Shown here: positions 17,887 to 26,518 of the stretch, in pieces
Position numbering within the stretch: the stretch's first letter is position 1
Layout of the letters: the number at the start of each line of letters is the position of its first letter
Assembly: GCF_003614185.1 (NCBI RefSeq)
Contig: NZ_KZ987724.1
Location: 664,679-728,678 of the forward strand
DNA from: Paenibacillus aceti
GTDB lineage: Bacteria; Bacillota; Bacilli; Paenibacillales; Paenibacillaceae
Direction: 5' to 3'
Length of the DNA stretch: 64,000 bases
Program-made: the position numbers and the translations under genes
The notes under the pieces: generated by a model
Seen by the model: only the letters and a program-made list of their open reading frames with translations
Told to the model about the DNA's origin: nothing
The model's database searches: none

Positions 17887-18163
17887 AGTTGCAGAAATAC
17901 ACTTATTTTCTGGGAATTCACCTTGAAATAGAATATAACTGCGTAAATACAACTATTTCCTGACCAAAGTCTCGTTTTATAAAAAAATCCGTGCGAATAG
18001 TTGTATAAGCGCAGTTATACCTCAGGTGGCGAGTAAAAAGTTCCGATATAGTTGCATTTTCGCACTTATGTAGCTGGCTTGCGCTGGTTAATTGCAGAAG
18101 ATACACTTATTTCCTTTAGAAACCTATTAATCCCTTCTTGTAAATGTATTTTGTGCACTTAAT
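17887..18163. repeat. Mirrored palindrome array, dialect i, copy 3 (expanded)
   Basis: The unit AGTTGCAGAAATACACTTAT (17887-17906) is followed by ATAACTGC..TACAACTAT, the mirrored AATAGTTGTA..GCAGTTAT, AGTTGCATTTTCGCACTTAT and two further degenerate units (near 18095 and 18140). The order and the TCCTGACCAAAGTCTCGTTT spacer are the inverse of copy 1, so the whole element lies in the opposite orientation. Confidence 0.75.
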
Positions 18164-18499
18164 AAGCTTGTTGCTGGGAGTGTCCTCGAAAATCGGTATT
18201 CTACATGTACTTTTTGCAGTTAAAGTGATACCGTGGGCGAATGGTGATGATTTAGCTGTACGTTATGCAATTAGTCGGTGGTTAGGTGCGGACCATCGGG
18301 TCAATAGTTTCCGGAAAGGGCCATCTGCCATTAGGTTATTGCTCATTCCAGCCATATTTAACGTCCGGTAGGTGGAATGATGTGCAACAGATGCTTTTTA
18401 CTGTCACAAAAAAACGAAAAAATATCCCCCAAAGCTTGGTTTTTCACATATAATAGGGCCAGAGCTGTAAGAAAACGATAATAGTGGGAGGAATTATTC
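18164..18499. other. Intergenic region upstream of GH20 gene
   Basis: No convincing gene. A possible -10 (TATAAT, 18449-18454) precedes the GH20 gene, without a good -35. A 75-codon frame at 18144-18371 lacks a ribosome site and starts inside the repeat. Confidence 0.4.
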
Positions 18500-20416
18500 G
18501 TGAAACTTCGTTTTGAAGGGGATATTGCTGACCTGCTACCAGGAATTCAGACATTATCTCATGAACTGGCATTTACATTGGCTGATGATGGCGGTAAAGT
18601 TCAGGTTGGACCGTCCTCAGCCGCGGATGTACTCGAGGTCGGATTGGAAGAGGGAAATGCATACATACGTTACGGACAGAAACATCAATTCTTTCGCGGC
18701 CTAGGTTTACTAATTCAGCAAGGGCAGACAGGAAGACCTTTTCATACGAAGGAGACGCAACAATTCGGGACGATCGGTCCGATGTTTGATTTGTCACGAA
18801 ATGGCGTGCTGACACTGGATACCTTTAAGTATATGCTGCGCAAAATGGCTCTGATGGGCCTGAATACGGTCATGCTATATATGGAGGATACTTACGAGAT
18901 TGCCGGGGAACCGTATTTTGGATATATGCGGGGACGTTATTCGGCTGCGGAATTGAAGGAGATTGATGACTATGCGGATCAGTTCGGCATTGAGGCTTTC
19001 CCGAGCATCCAGACATTAGCCCATCTGGAGGAGTTCCTGAAATGGGAGCCAGTGGCTGAGTATAAGGATACGAAGGGGGCTCTGCTGGTTGGGGATGAGA
19101 AGGTAGATCAGTTGGTCGAGAATATGCTGCAGAGCGTCAGCGCGCCTTTTAGAAGTAAGCGGATTCATATTGGTATGGATGAGGCAGAGGAACTGGGCCG
19201 CGGCAAATATCTGGACCGCAATGGGTACCAAGCGCGCTTCGATATTATGATCGAGCATTTGGAGAGAATCCTGCAAGTGACCTCCCGCCTTGAGCTTGAG
19301 CCGATGATGTGGAGCGATATGTTCCTGAAGCTCGCCTCGGAGGACGGCAGACAATATTACGATAAGCAGACAGAGATTCCAGAGGAAATGGCTCGTCGAA
19401 TTCCCAAAAATGTAGAAATGGTATATTGGGACTACAATCATACCGAGATGGAAGACTATGAGAAGCTAATCGCTAGTCATCGTCCGCTAGGCTGTAAGCT
19501 GGCATTTGCGGGGGCCGTATGGGTCTTCAATACCTTCGGAGTCAACTATGGCTTGTCCTTACGCGCTACGGATTCGGCACTGAAAGTATGTAAGCGGGAA
19601 GGCATCCGTGATATATACGCGACGATGTGGGGCGATGACGGTATGGAAGGGAACCCGGTTGCCGCTCTGCTCGGGCTGCAGTTCTACGCGGAGCATGCCT
19701 ATACAGATGGAAGCCTCGCTTGGGAGCAGGTGGCGGAGCGTGTGAAGTTCTGCACGGGCATTGAAGCGGATGCATTCCTGAAGTTCAAGGATCTGGATGA
19801 AGTTCCAGGATCGGAGCCGCATAATACGAAGCAGAGCAATCCGTCGAAGTTTTTGTTATATCAAGACGTATTGCTGGGCTTGTTCGATAAGCAGATCGAA
19901 GGGCTGGAGCTTAACAAGCATTATGCTGAGCTGGAGCAGTCACTTCGGGAAATCCGCGACCCTGAGGCCGAGCTTGACTATATCTTCGAATTGCCTGAGA
20001 AATTAAGCGGGGTGCTGAAGCAAAAGAGTGAAATCGGCATTCAGTTGAAACAGGCCTATGATGCGGATGATAAGGACGCCTTGCGGCAGATCGCGACGCA
20101 GGTGATTCCGGCGGTCTCCAGCTCCGTTCAGGAGCTGCGGCGTGCACATCGCAGCCAATGGATGCGCATTTACAAGCCGTTCGGCTGGGAAGTGATCGAT
20201 ATCCGCTACGGTGGAGTGATCAGCCGACTGGATACCGCTTCTGCAAGGCTGCTTGATTATATCGAAGGTCGGCTGGAGCGGATTGAAGAGCTGGAGCAAG
20301 AGCGTCTGATATACAGCTCGTCCAATCGCTTCAATCATAAAGGAGCAGGCTGGTGCAGCTATTACTACCGGATGGCCTCTCCGAACGTATTCTTCCATGT
20401 GTTAAATCCTTTCTAA
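18500..20416 (+). CDS. GH20 family beta-N-acetylhexosaminidase
   Basis: A 638-residue glycosidase. The TIM barrel shows LSRNGVLTLDTFKYMLRKMA (about 99), FPSIQTLAHL (about 170) and the catalytic Asp-Glu pair in HIGMDEAEELGRGKYL (about 222), as in GH20 enzymes using substrate-assisted catalysis. No signal peptide is seen, so it probably acts in the cytosol on imported N-acetylglucosaminides. The start is GTG 18500, with GGGAGG 8 bases upstream. A terminator and a palindrome array follow. Confidence 0.85.
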   Translation: MKLRFEGDIADLLPGIQTLSHELAFTLADDGGKVQVGPSSAADVLEVGLEEGNAYIRYGQKHQFFRGLGLLIQQGQTGRPFHTKETQQFGTIGPMFDLSRNGVLTLDTFKYMLRKMALMGLNTVMLYMEDTYEIAGEPYFGYMRGRYSAAELKEIDDYADQFGIEAFPSIQTLAHLEEFLKWEPVAEYKDTKGALLVGDEKVDQLVENMLQSVSAPFRSKRIHIGMDEAEELGRGKYLDRNGYQARFDIMIEHLERILQVTSRLELEPMMWSDMFLKLASEDGRQYYDKQTEIPEEMARRIPKNVEMVYWDYNHTEMEDYEKLIASHRPLGCKLAFAGAVWVFNTFGVNYGLSLRATDSALKVCKREGIRDIYATMWGDDGMEGNPVAALLGLQFYAEHAYTDGSLAWEQVAERVKFCTGIEADAFLKFKDLDEVPGSEPHNTKQSNPSKFLLYQDVLLGLFDKQIEGLELNKHYAELEQSLREIRDPEAELDYIFELPEKLSGVLKQKSEIGIQLKQAYDADDKDALRQIATQVIPAVSSSVQELRRAHRSQWMRIYKPFGWEVIDIRYGGVISRLDTASARLLDYIEGRLERIEELEQERLIYSSSNRFNHKGAGWCSYYYRMASPNVFFHVLNPF

Positions 20417-20429
20417 GCATACAGATGCT

Positions 20430-20466
20430 GCGGCTCCCTCCAATTCCAGGACGGGGCCGCTTTTTT
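20430..20466 (+). terminator. Rho-independent terminator after GH20 gene
   Basis: GCGGCTCC (20430-20437) pairs with GGGGCCGC (20453-20460), followed by T6. Confidence 0.85.
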
Positions 20467-20507
20467 ATACCGCATTATGCAATATACGATTGGGGACTGC
20501 TGCAACT

Positions 20508-20712
20508 CAAAACTGCAAAGATGCAAAAATGCAGGCTTTTTGCCTAAAATCACCTGTTCTCCGTAAATTCCTGCAGATATGCAGGTATTTCGATCGTTTT
20601 CCGTAGAATCGGGCTCGTCCGAAAGAAATACCTGCATTTTAGCAGGAATTTACTGCCACGGGTCGAAATATTTAGAAAATTCCTGCATAATCGCAGGCAT
20701 TTCGGTAAACGC
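20508..20712. repeat. Mirrored palindrome array, dialect ii, copy 1
   Basis: Four CCTGCA..GCAGG units. The central two are perfect mirror images: AAATTCCTGC (20565-20574) and GCAGGTATTTC (20581-20591) pair with GAAATACCTGC (20625-20635) and GCAGGAATTT (20642-20651). Outer units lie near 20514-20535 and 20675-20703. Confidence 0.8.
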
Positions 20713-20830
20713 ACCTTTTCACAAATCAAACTCTTAATTATGGTTATATCCCCCACGCCGCACATATATTAGCTCATTAACAACTAGGAACAGGGAGGAA
20801 GATTAGTAGTTTAAAAGGAGCTGGGACCAG

Positions 20831-20920
20831 ATGAGCGAGGTCGTTAGAAGTTACTATGATGGGCATTTAAAACAGTCAGAACATCTTATATTCGTGGCGG
20901 TTAAGCGGCATGGCGATTAA
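20831..20920 (+). CDS. Short leader ORF overlapping amj
   Basis: A 29-codon frame starting with ATG 20831 behind AAAAGGAGCTGGGACCAG and ending at TAA 20918-20920. It overlaps the start of amj (ATG 20910) by 11 bases. The amj start itself has no good ribosome site, so translation of the leader may deliver ribosomes to it. The peptide MSEVVRSYYDGHL resembles the opening of some SAM-methyltransferases, so it could also be the stub of a deleted gene. Confidence 0.45.
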   Translation: MSEVVRSYYDGHLKQSEHLIFVAVKRHGD

Positions 20921-21701
20921 TTTAACGATAGTATTCGTGTTGACGATGATTATTCACACGTCGGAGACGTTGTCCTATTCGATCCGTTATGCCGGAGTGA
21001 AGCTGAACAAAATTGCCGTCGCCCTCTCTCTGACCGGGATGGTTGTGTTGGTCTCAAGGACGGCGAACATGATTCAAGCCCCGCTCACCGCCAAATTTAT
21101 CGACTATGCCAGGATCGACGCATCCTTCGATGTATTATGGTGTCTGCGAATTATACTGTTTGCGGCCTCGGCGGGAACGCTGGTCGCTTTATTCCTGTTT
21201 CCCACTTTCGTGGGCGTCTTCGAGCGGATCATTGCCAAGTTCGAGGTGGTAGGCTCTTTGCCGAAGTTAATTGCCAGTGTAACGATCGGACAGATCAAAA
21301 ACTCACGGCATTATTTGAAGAAGCCCCGCTTCAATTTACGTCATTTTCGAATTCTCGGAATTCCGAAGCGCTTTATTCTGCTCAATACGATTGTTACAGG
21401 CATTTACACAGTAGGTGTGCTGTCATCGCTCTATGCGGCTTACCTCTCACCAAACTTAAGCACGACGGCATCGCAGGCCTCCGGGATTATCAACGGGGTC
21501 GCCACCATTATCCTGACGATATTTATCGATCCGCAGCTGGGGCTCATTACCGACCGGGCCATCCATGATGAAGGTTCCAAGCACCAACTTGGCAAAATAT
21601 ATGTTATGCTGATGCTATCCCGATTCTTGGGTACATTACTGGCACAGCTCTTCATTGTTCCGGCTGCTTACCTGATAGCTTGGCTGGTACAAGTGATCTA
21701 G
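20910..21701 (+). CDS. amj: Lipid II flippase Amj (YdaH family)
   Basis: A 263-residue membrane protein with about six hydrophobic segments. The opening VFVLTMIIHTSETLSYSIRY and then VVLVSRTANMIQAPLTAKFI match the Amj/YdaH (DUF2837) family. Amj is the alternate lipid II flippase that can replace MurJ in Bacillus subtilis during wall stress. Family length (~270) agrees. ATG 20910 lacks an obvious Shine-Dalgarno but overlaps a leader frame with a good one. The HAD gene follows after 56 bases. Confidence 0.78.
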   Translation: MAINLTIVFVLTMIIHTSETLSYSIRYAGVKLNKIAVALSLTGMVVLVSRTANMIQAPLTAKFIDYARIDASFDVLWCLRIILFAASAGTLVALFLFPTFVGVFERIIAKFEVVGSLPKLIASVTIGQIKNSRHYLKKPRFNLRHFRILGIPKRFILLNTIVTGIYTVGVLSSLYAAYLSPNLSTTASQASGIINGVATIILTIFIDPQLGLITDRAIHDEGSKHQLGKIYVMLMLSRFLGTLLAQLFIVPAAYLIAWLVQVI

Positions 21702-21757
21702 TGTCTTCTAATGGCAGTATTATATTCATCTGAATAGAACTAACGGGAGGGAGAACC

Positions 21758-22408
21758 ATCGATAAGCAAGCTTTCTTATTTGATATGGACGGAGTCATTA
21801 TTGATAGCGAACCGATTCATTTCGCTGTTGATATGGAGACGATGGAGCATTTTGGATATGTCGTTACGAAGGAACAATTTGAGAAATATGTTGGGATGAC
21901 CAATCCGGAGATGTGGGCGGATGTCAAGCGTGAATTTGGACTAAGTCATAGTGTGGATGAGATTATTGAATATCAGTTAGCTCGAAAAATTGATATCATC
22001 CGTCATGAAGCGTTCGAACCGATCGCAGGCATCAGGTCATTGATCGCGGAGTTGAAGCAGCGTGATTTTGCAATTGGGCTTGCGTCTTCCTCGCCCAGGG
22101 TGTTTATTGAAGCGGTTCTAACACGCTTTGAGATGCTGGGTATCTTTGATTGTATCGTGAGCGGTGAGGAAGTACCTAGAGGCAAGCCAGCACCAGATGT
22201 CTATCTGGAGGCGGCGAAGCAATTAGGCGTCGATTCTCATAGCTGCGTTGTGTTGGAGGATGCGAGACACGGTGTCGCTGCGGCGAAAGCGGCGGGGATG
22301 AAGTGTATCGGCTATATGAACCCGAATTCCGGAGAGCAGGATCTGTCCCAAGCGGATTGGATCATACGCGATATGAAGGAAATTTCGTTAGATGAGTTAT
22401 TCAATTAG
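21758..22408 (+). CDS. HAD superfamily phosphatase (beta-phosphoglucomutase-like) with apparent ATC start
   Basis: A 216-residue hydrolase of HAD subfamily I. Motif I is FLFDMDGVIIDSEP, motif II LASSSP, the conserved Lys lies in PRGKPAPDVY and the acidic motif in VLEDARHGV. The first ATG (21785) lies inside motif I and would remove the nucleophile Asp, so translation must begin earlier. The frame upstream has no ATG, GTG or TTG before the stop at 21731. The codon at the ideal distance from GGGAGG (21745-21750) is ATC 21758. The physiological substrate is unknown. Confidence 0.8.
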   Translation: MDKQAFLFDMDGVIIDSEPIHFAVDMETMEHFGYVVTKEQFEKYVGMTNPEMWADVKREFGLSHSVDEIIEYQLARKIDIIRHEAFEPIAGIRSLIAELKQRDFAIGLASSSPRVFIEAVLTRFEMLGIFDCIVSGEEVPRGKPAPDVYLEAAKQLGVDSHSCVVLEDARHGVAAAKAAGMKCIGYMNPNSGEQDLSQADWIIRDMKEISLDELFN

Positions 22409-22445
22409 ATTTGTACATTAGTGAACAAGAAAGGGGGGAGTCCTT

Positions 22446-22982
22446 ATGCCACATATTATAGGTGAGCGGATTATACTTCGAGAATACCGGCAGGAGGACC
22501 TGCCCAGTATACGGGAGTGGGTGAACGACCCGGAGATTACGGGGACGCTCAGCCATATTTTTACGTTTCCGCAGTCGGTTTATGATAGTGAGTCGTTTCT
22601 GAAGATGATGATCGAAGGCAGAGGGAATGAAATAAGAGGGTTCGTCATTGCCGAGAAAGACACCCTCGATTATATGGGCCAGATTGACCTGATCCGGATC
22701 GATTGGTTGAACCGTTCGGCTACGCTCGGGATCGTGATCGGACGCAAGGATAAGCTGGGCCAAGGTTACGGCCGTGAGGCAATTCATTTGCTCAAGACCT
22801 TTGTATTCCAGTCATTGAACCTGAACAGGCTGGAGCTTGAGGTCTATGATTACAATGAGCGGGCATACCGTTGCTACATAAGCTGCGGATTTAAGGAAGA
22901 AGGCCGACTGCGGCAAAAAATATTCAAAAACGGCAAATACCACGACGTCATCGTGATGAGCGTGCTGGCTGATGAAGCTTGA
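22446..22982 (+). CDS. RimJ/RimL-type GNAT acetyltransferase
   Basis: A 178-residue acetyltransferase. It opens with GERIILREYRQEDL and contains LGIVIGRKDKLGQGYGREAI (acetyl-CoA loop) and LNRLELEVYDYNERAYRCYI, the pattern of RimL-like and drug or protein N-acetyltransferases. AAGGGGGGAG precedes the ATG. It is 37 bases after the HAD gene, so the two may be co-transcribed. Confidence 0.85.
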   Translation: MPHIIGERIILREYRQEDLPSIREWVNDPEITGTLSHIFTFPQSVYDSESFLKMMIEGRGNEIRGFVIAEKDTLDYMGQIDLIRIDWLNRSATLGIVIGRKDKLGQGYGREAIHLLKTFVFQSLNLNRLELEVYDYNERAYRCYISCGFKEEGRLRQKIFKNGKYHDVIVMSVLADEA

Positions 22983-23000
22983 TCGGAGTAAAAGGGAAAA

Positions 23001-23276
23001 GGGGCTGTCTTAGAAGTCGATCTTCGACTTGGAGACGCCCCTTTTGCGTGTCCAAAAATGTGTACATCCCCATATTCTGCGGATCACTCGGACATTATTG
23101 TCCGTTAGCGTTGATGCTGTGGCACCCTGCCCGTGTAACGGACAATGATGTCCATTACACGGGAAATTGTCGCGAAAAATTGCATTTTTCGCTTCTAAGG
23201 GTCAAAAGTGTCCGTTAGAGGAGCGTAGTCGTTATTTTCATGCTCTAACGGACATTTCTGACCGCTGGACGGCCCC
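23001..23276. repeat. Dispersed 276-bp element, dialect iii, copy A (begins with terminator)
   Basis: It begins with a strong hairpin (GGGGC.. AAGTCG/CGACTT ..GCCCC, TTTT; 23001-23045) that can end the acetyltransferase transcript. GGACATTATTGTCC, the long stem CCCGTGTAA/TTACACGGG enclosing GGACA/TGTCC (23130-23163), and TGTCCGTTAGAG/CTCTAACGGACA follow. A close full-length copy lies at 43879 and the first ~100 bp recur at 26297. Confidence 0.85.
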
Positions 23277-23307
23277 TTTTTTCATGCCTTACTATCGTGC
23301 AAACTCG

Positions 23308-23330
23308 AAAACTGCAAATATGCAGGCTTT
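23308..23330. repeat. Single dialect ii palindrome unit
   Basis: AAAACTGCAAATATGCAGGC followed by TTT, matching the outer units of the arrays at 20508 and 43668. It sits just beyond the stop of the AraC gene. Confidence 0.6.
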
Positions 23331-23356
23331 CCAAGCTATCGGCACAGGGTGCCTGC

Positions 23357-24268
23357 TTATGGATTTCTCTGAGCCAGATGGTGGCGCTCGTTCAGATCAT
23401 TCTTACGGAACATGCTCGGGGTGCAGCCTGCCCAGGCCGTAAATTGCCGGCTGAAGCTCTGCACATTCTCGTAACCAATCCGATGGGCAATTCGTTCTAT
23501 CGAGTCATTGCTGGTCACGAGCATCTGCATCGCCTCCTGCTGCTTCAGGACCATCAAGTATTCCCGCGGCGGTATCCCGAAGGCCTGCCTGAAGACGCGG
23601 TGGCAATGCCGCCTGCTGATGCCGAGCTTACGCGAAATCTCCTCCAGCCAATCCCCGCCTGTATCCTGAATCAAGGTTATTTTGGCCTCTGCCTCTTCAT
23701 TATTTTGCAGAACGAGTCGTTGAATCTCCTTGGCGATCTGTGTTGACAATTCCGCATCGAAGGGGAGCGGACTCGTCTGCTGCTGAACGGAGAAATATCG
23801 CTCCATCTCCTCCAGAATCGTGTAGACCTCACGCATTAAGCCCATTTTTGCCCCCTGATCATGGAAGAGTCGGTCGATAATCGATTGAATCGAGGGCTTG
23901 AGGGTTTGATTCAAAGGATGCTCGGCAGGATAGAAGCCTTGATTGCAGGCGCCCATGAAATGGAGCAGCTCCGTATCCTCAATATGGATATGCACCGTGA
24001 AGAAAGAAACCGGCTCCGCCTGGCGCACTTGAAAGTCATGCACCATCATGGGCGAGACGATAATGATATCCCCCGCATGCTGCTCATATTCCGTGCAACC
24101 CAGTATAGAGGTCAGTTGGCCCTCCAGCACCAGCAATACTTCAAACATCGTATGGTGAACATGCCGTCCGCTGCTCCAGCCATTCTCGACGATTCTAGTA
24201 TGGGGCGAGAACAGACAGATCTCTGAACGGTAATGGGGAAAGTATACTTCCGGATAATCGGGGACCAT
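23357..24268 (-). CDS. AraC family regulator with cupin sensor domain
   Basis: A 303-residue transcription factor. The N-terminal cupin (about 15-110) has GRHVHHTMFEVLLVLEG, and the C-terminal two HTH motifs (about 200-295) include LGISRRHCHRVFRQAFGIPP and IAHRIGYENVQSFSRQF. ATG 24268 is chosen: the ligand domain starts there, with AAGGAG 12 bases upstream. The frame remains open further upstream but that stretch looks non-coding. It is divergent from the ABC exporter gene, its likely target. Confidence 0.87.
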   Translation of the reverse strand: MVPDYPEVYFPHYRSEICLFSPHTRIVENGWSSGRHVHHTMFEVLLVLEGQLTSILGCTEYEQHAGDIIIVSPMMVHDFQVRQAEPVSFFTVHIHIEDTELLHFMGACNQGFYPAEHPLNQTLKPSIQSIIDRLFHDQGAKMGLMREVYTILEEMERYFSVQQQTSPLPFDAELSTQIAKEIQRLVLQNNEEAEAKITLIQDTGGDWLEEISRKLGISRRHCHRVFRQAFGIPPREYLMVLKQQEAMQMLVTSNDSIERIAHRIGYENVQSFSRQFTAWAGCTPSMFRKNDLNERHHLAQRNP

Positions 24269-24441
24269 AGTTGAAATCAACTCCTTGATGTCCGATTTAG
24301 TTAAACAATCTCTAAAAAAGAGACCGATCATGTTATAGAGAAACGAAACCAGTAGTTCTATACTAATCACTGGTGTTCCCCTTGATTCAAAAGGTCCAAG
24401 TCCATTACTAACTATCATAATCTAAAAAGCAGGTGAATCCT

Positions 24442-26220
24442 ATGGCTAGACCCGAGTTTTCTTTGGATTATTCCGAAGTATTTGAAACGGACCAAGGAAC
24501 TAAAATTAAACCCTTTAGTTTGCTTGCGCGCTTATATCGTAATCATGTTGGAAAGATCGCCCTATCGGCACTTTTTTATACGATTAAGTCTTCTCCGACC
24601 TGGATTCTGTCGATCGTAACAGCCAACATCATCAACATTGTAAGCTATCCTGAACGCCACACGATGCACGAGTTCTGGATGAATCTTATTCTGATCGTCA
24701 TCGTCATCGCTCAGAATATCCCTACTCATACCCTGCATGTGAGCTACATCAGTAAGGCGGTCCGTCATGTAGAGGCTGGCCTGCGCAGTACGCTCGTGCG
24801 GAAGATGCAGCAGCTGTCCCTGAGCTATCATGGGGAGATGAACGCAGGGAAGCTGCAGGCCAAAGTGCTGCGTGATGTCGAAGCAGTTGACTTCCTGTCT
24901 CGTCAGATGCTAATGACGATCATTCCGGCGGCCATTAACCTGGCGATCGTTGTCGTACTTACGCTGTACAATAGCTGGATGGTGGCTCTGTTCTTCTTGC
25001 TTATGGCACCAACAGCGATCTATCTGGTCCGTTTCTTCAGTACCAAGATGTCGCAGCGGAACCGGGAGGTCCGTAAAAATATTGAGGAAATGTCCGGGAA
25101 AGTTTCCGAGACGGTAGAGATGATCCCGGTAACAAGGGCCCATGGCCTGGAGGAAGTAGAAATCCGCAAGGTGGACGCCGCGCTGGAGAATATTCGTGAT
25201 CGCGGATATCGTCTGGATGTATTGGAGGCCTATTTCGGTTCCTCCAGCTGGGTTATTTTTCAGTTGTTTCAAGTGGGCTGCTTGTTCTTTACCGCTTACC
25301 TCGCCTATTTAGGGTACATGGAGATCGGTGATATTGTGATGTATCAGAGCTTCTTCAATATGATCATCGGCTCAGTTACTTCCATTCTGAACGTATACCC
25401 TAACATCGTTAAGGGCTTTGAATCGCTGCATTCTGTGACCGAGGTCCTGCTCTCCAAGGAGACCGAGGAGTATAAGGGGAGAATGAAGCCGGAGAAATTC
25501 GCTGGCGGATATCAATTCAAGGGCGTCAGCTTCAGCTATAAAGACTCGGACCGACATGTGCTGGATGATTTCAGCCTGGAGGTGAAGCCGGGCGAGACGG
25601 TTGCTTTTGTGGGTGAATCGGGCTCCGGTAAATCTACCATCCTGAATCTGATCATCGGCTTCTACAAGCCGCAATCCGGTAGCATCCTGATCGACGGCAT
25701 GCCGATGAGCGAGCTGAGTATGTCACGCTATCGCCAATCCCTGGCGATCGTGCTCCAGAACAATATTCTATTCTCAGGGTCGATTCGGGAGAACATCACC
25801 TATGGATTGCCTCATATCTCGGAGGAAAAATTGCAGCGAGCGATCTGGATGGCCAACTTACAGGATGTGATCGACAGCCTGCCGGAAGGCCTGGAGACAT
25901 CGGTCGGTGAACATGGCGGTAAGCTGTCTGGCGGACAAAGGCAGAGAATCGCAATTGCTCGCGCGCTGGTTCGCGATCCGAAGATTATTATTCTGGATGA
26001 AGCCACCTCGGCGCTGGACAATGCCTCTGAACGGCATGTTCAGAATGCGATGGAGCAGCTGATGCAGGGCAGGACGACGTTCATCGTTGCCCACCGTCTC
26101 TCCACGGTCAAGAACGCGGACCGGATCATCGTGATGAAGAAGGGCAGAATCGTCGAATCCGGCACATATGAGCAACTGCTGGATATGAAGGGCGAATTCT
26201 ATAAGCTGAAGAATATGTAG
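24442..26220 (+). CDS. ABC exporter, fused membrane and ATPase domains
   Basis: A 592-residue half-transporter that would work as a dimer. Six membrane helices occupy about residues 35-320. The ATPase domain holds Walker A VGESGSGKST (about 393), signature LSGGQRQRIAIARAL (about 493), Walker B IIILDEATSALDN (about 513) and the VAHRLST switch. AGGTGA sits 5 bases before ATG 24442. It is divergent from an AraC-type cupin regulator, which suggests induction by its substrate or a sugar-like ligand. The substrate is unknown. Confidence 0.9.
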   Translation: MARPEFSLDYSEVFETDQGTKIKPFSLLARLYRNHVGKIALSALFYTIKSSPTWILSIVTANIINIVSYPERHTMHEFWMNLILIVIVIAQNIPTHTLHVSYISKAVRHVEAGLRSTLVRKMQQLSLSYHGEMNAGKLQAKVLRDVEAVDFLSRQMLMTIIPAAINLAIVVVLTLYNSWMVALFFLLMAPTAIYLVRFFSTKMSQRNREVRKNIEEMSGKVSETVEMIPVTRAHGLEEVEIRKVDAALENIRDRGYRLDVLEAYFGSSSWVIFQLFQVGCLFFTAYLAYLGYMEIGDIVMYQSFFNMIIGSVTSILNVYPNIVKGFESLHSVTEVLLSKETEEYKGRMKPEKFAGGYQFKGVSFSYKDSDRHVLDDFSLEVKPGETVAFVGESGSGKSTILNLIIGFYKPQSGSILIDGMPMSELSMSRYRQSLAIVLQNNILFSGSIRENITYGLPHISEEKLQRAIWMANLQDVIDSLPEGLETSVGEHGGKLSGGQRQRIAIARALVRDPKIIILDEATSALDNASERHVQNAMEQLMQGRTTFIVAHRLSTVKNADRIIVMKKGRIVESGTYEQLLDMKGEFYKLKNM

Positions 26221-26296
26221 AAACCGTGAATTGTACGTTGGTTCTAGTTTAGTTCAATAAACCGAATCATTGATTGCAGAGGTTTATCTTGTTCAA

Positions 26297-26396
26297 GGGG
26301 CTGTCTCAAAAGTCGATCTTCCGACTTGGAGACGCCCCTTTTGCGTGCCCTAAAATGTGAACATCCTCCTGTTCTGGCCGGATCACTAGGACACGC
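26297..26396. repeat. Dispersed element, dialect iii, copy B (truncated)
   Basis: The first ~100 bp of the element at 23001 and 43879, including its terminator hairpin (26297-26342), which ends the ABC exporter transcript. Similarity stops at GGACAC, where an unrelated hairpin begins. Confidence 0.85.
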
Positions 26397-26428
26397 ATTA
26401 TAAATGCGCATAATTCATGCGTGTTTTT
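26391..26428 (+). terminator. Second terminator-like hairpin
   Basis: ACACGCAT (26391-26398) pairs with ATGCGTGT (26417-26424), with a T7 tail; it lies directly after the truncated repeat. Confidence 0.7.
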
Positions 26429-26518
26429 TTCAAGGTTGGAATGTCGAGAATTTGTATAGCTATCCTAAGTATTATAAATTATTGTTAGTGTTTAGATAAG
26501 CTTAAGGGAGTGAAAGTA

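Noticed and set aside
18144-18371. 75-codon gene
   Set aside because: No ribosome site, starts inside the palindrome array, and the protein shows no family features.
23167-23442. Frames across the dialect iii element and the AraC 3' end
   Set aside because: They run through repeat sequence and the antisense of the AraC gene, with no ribosome site.
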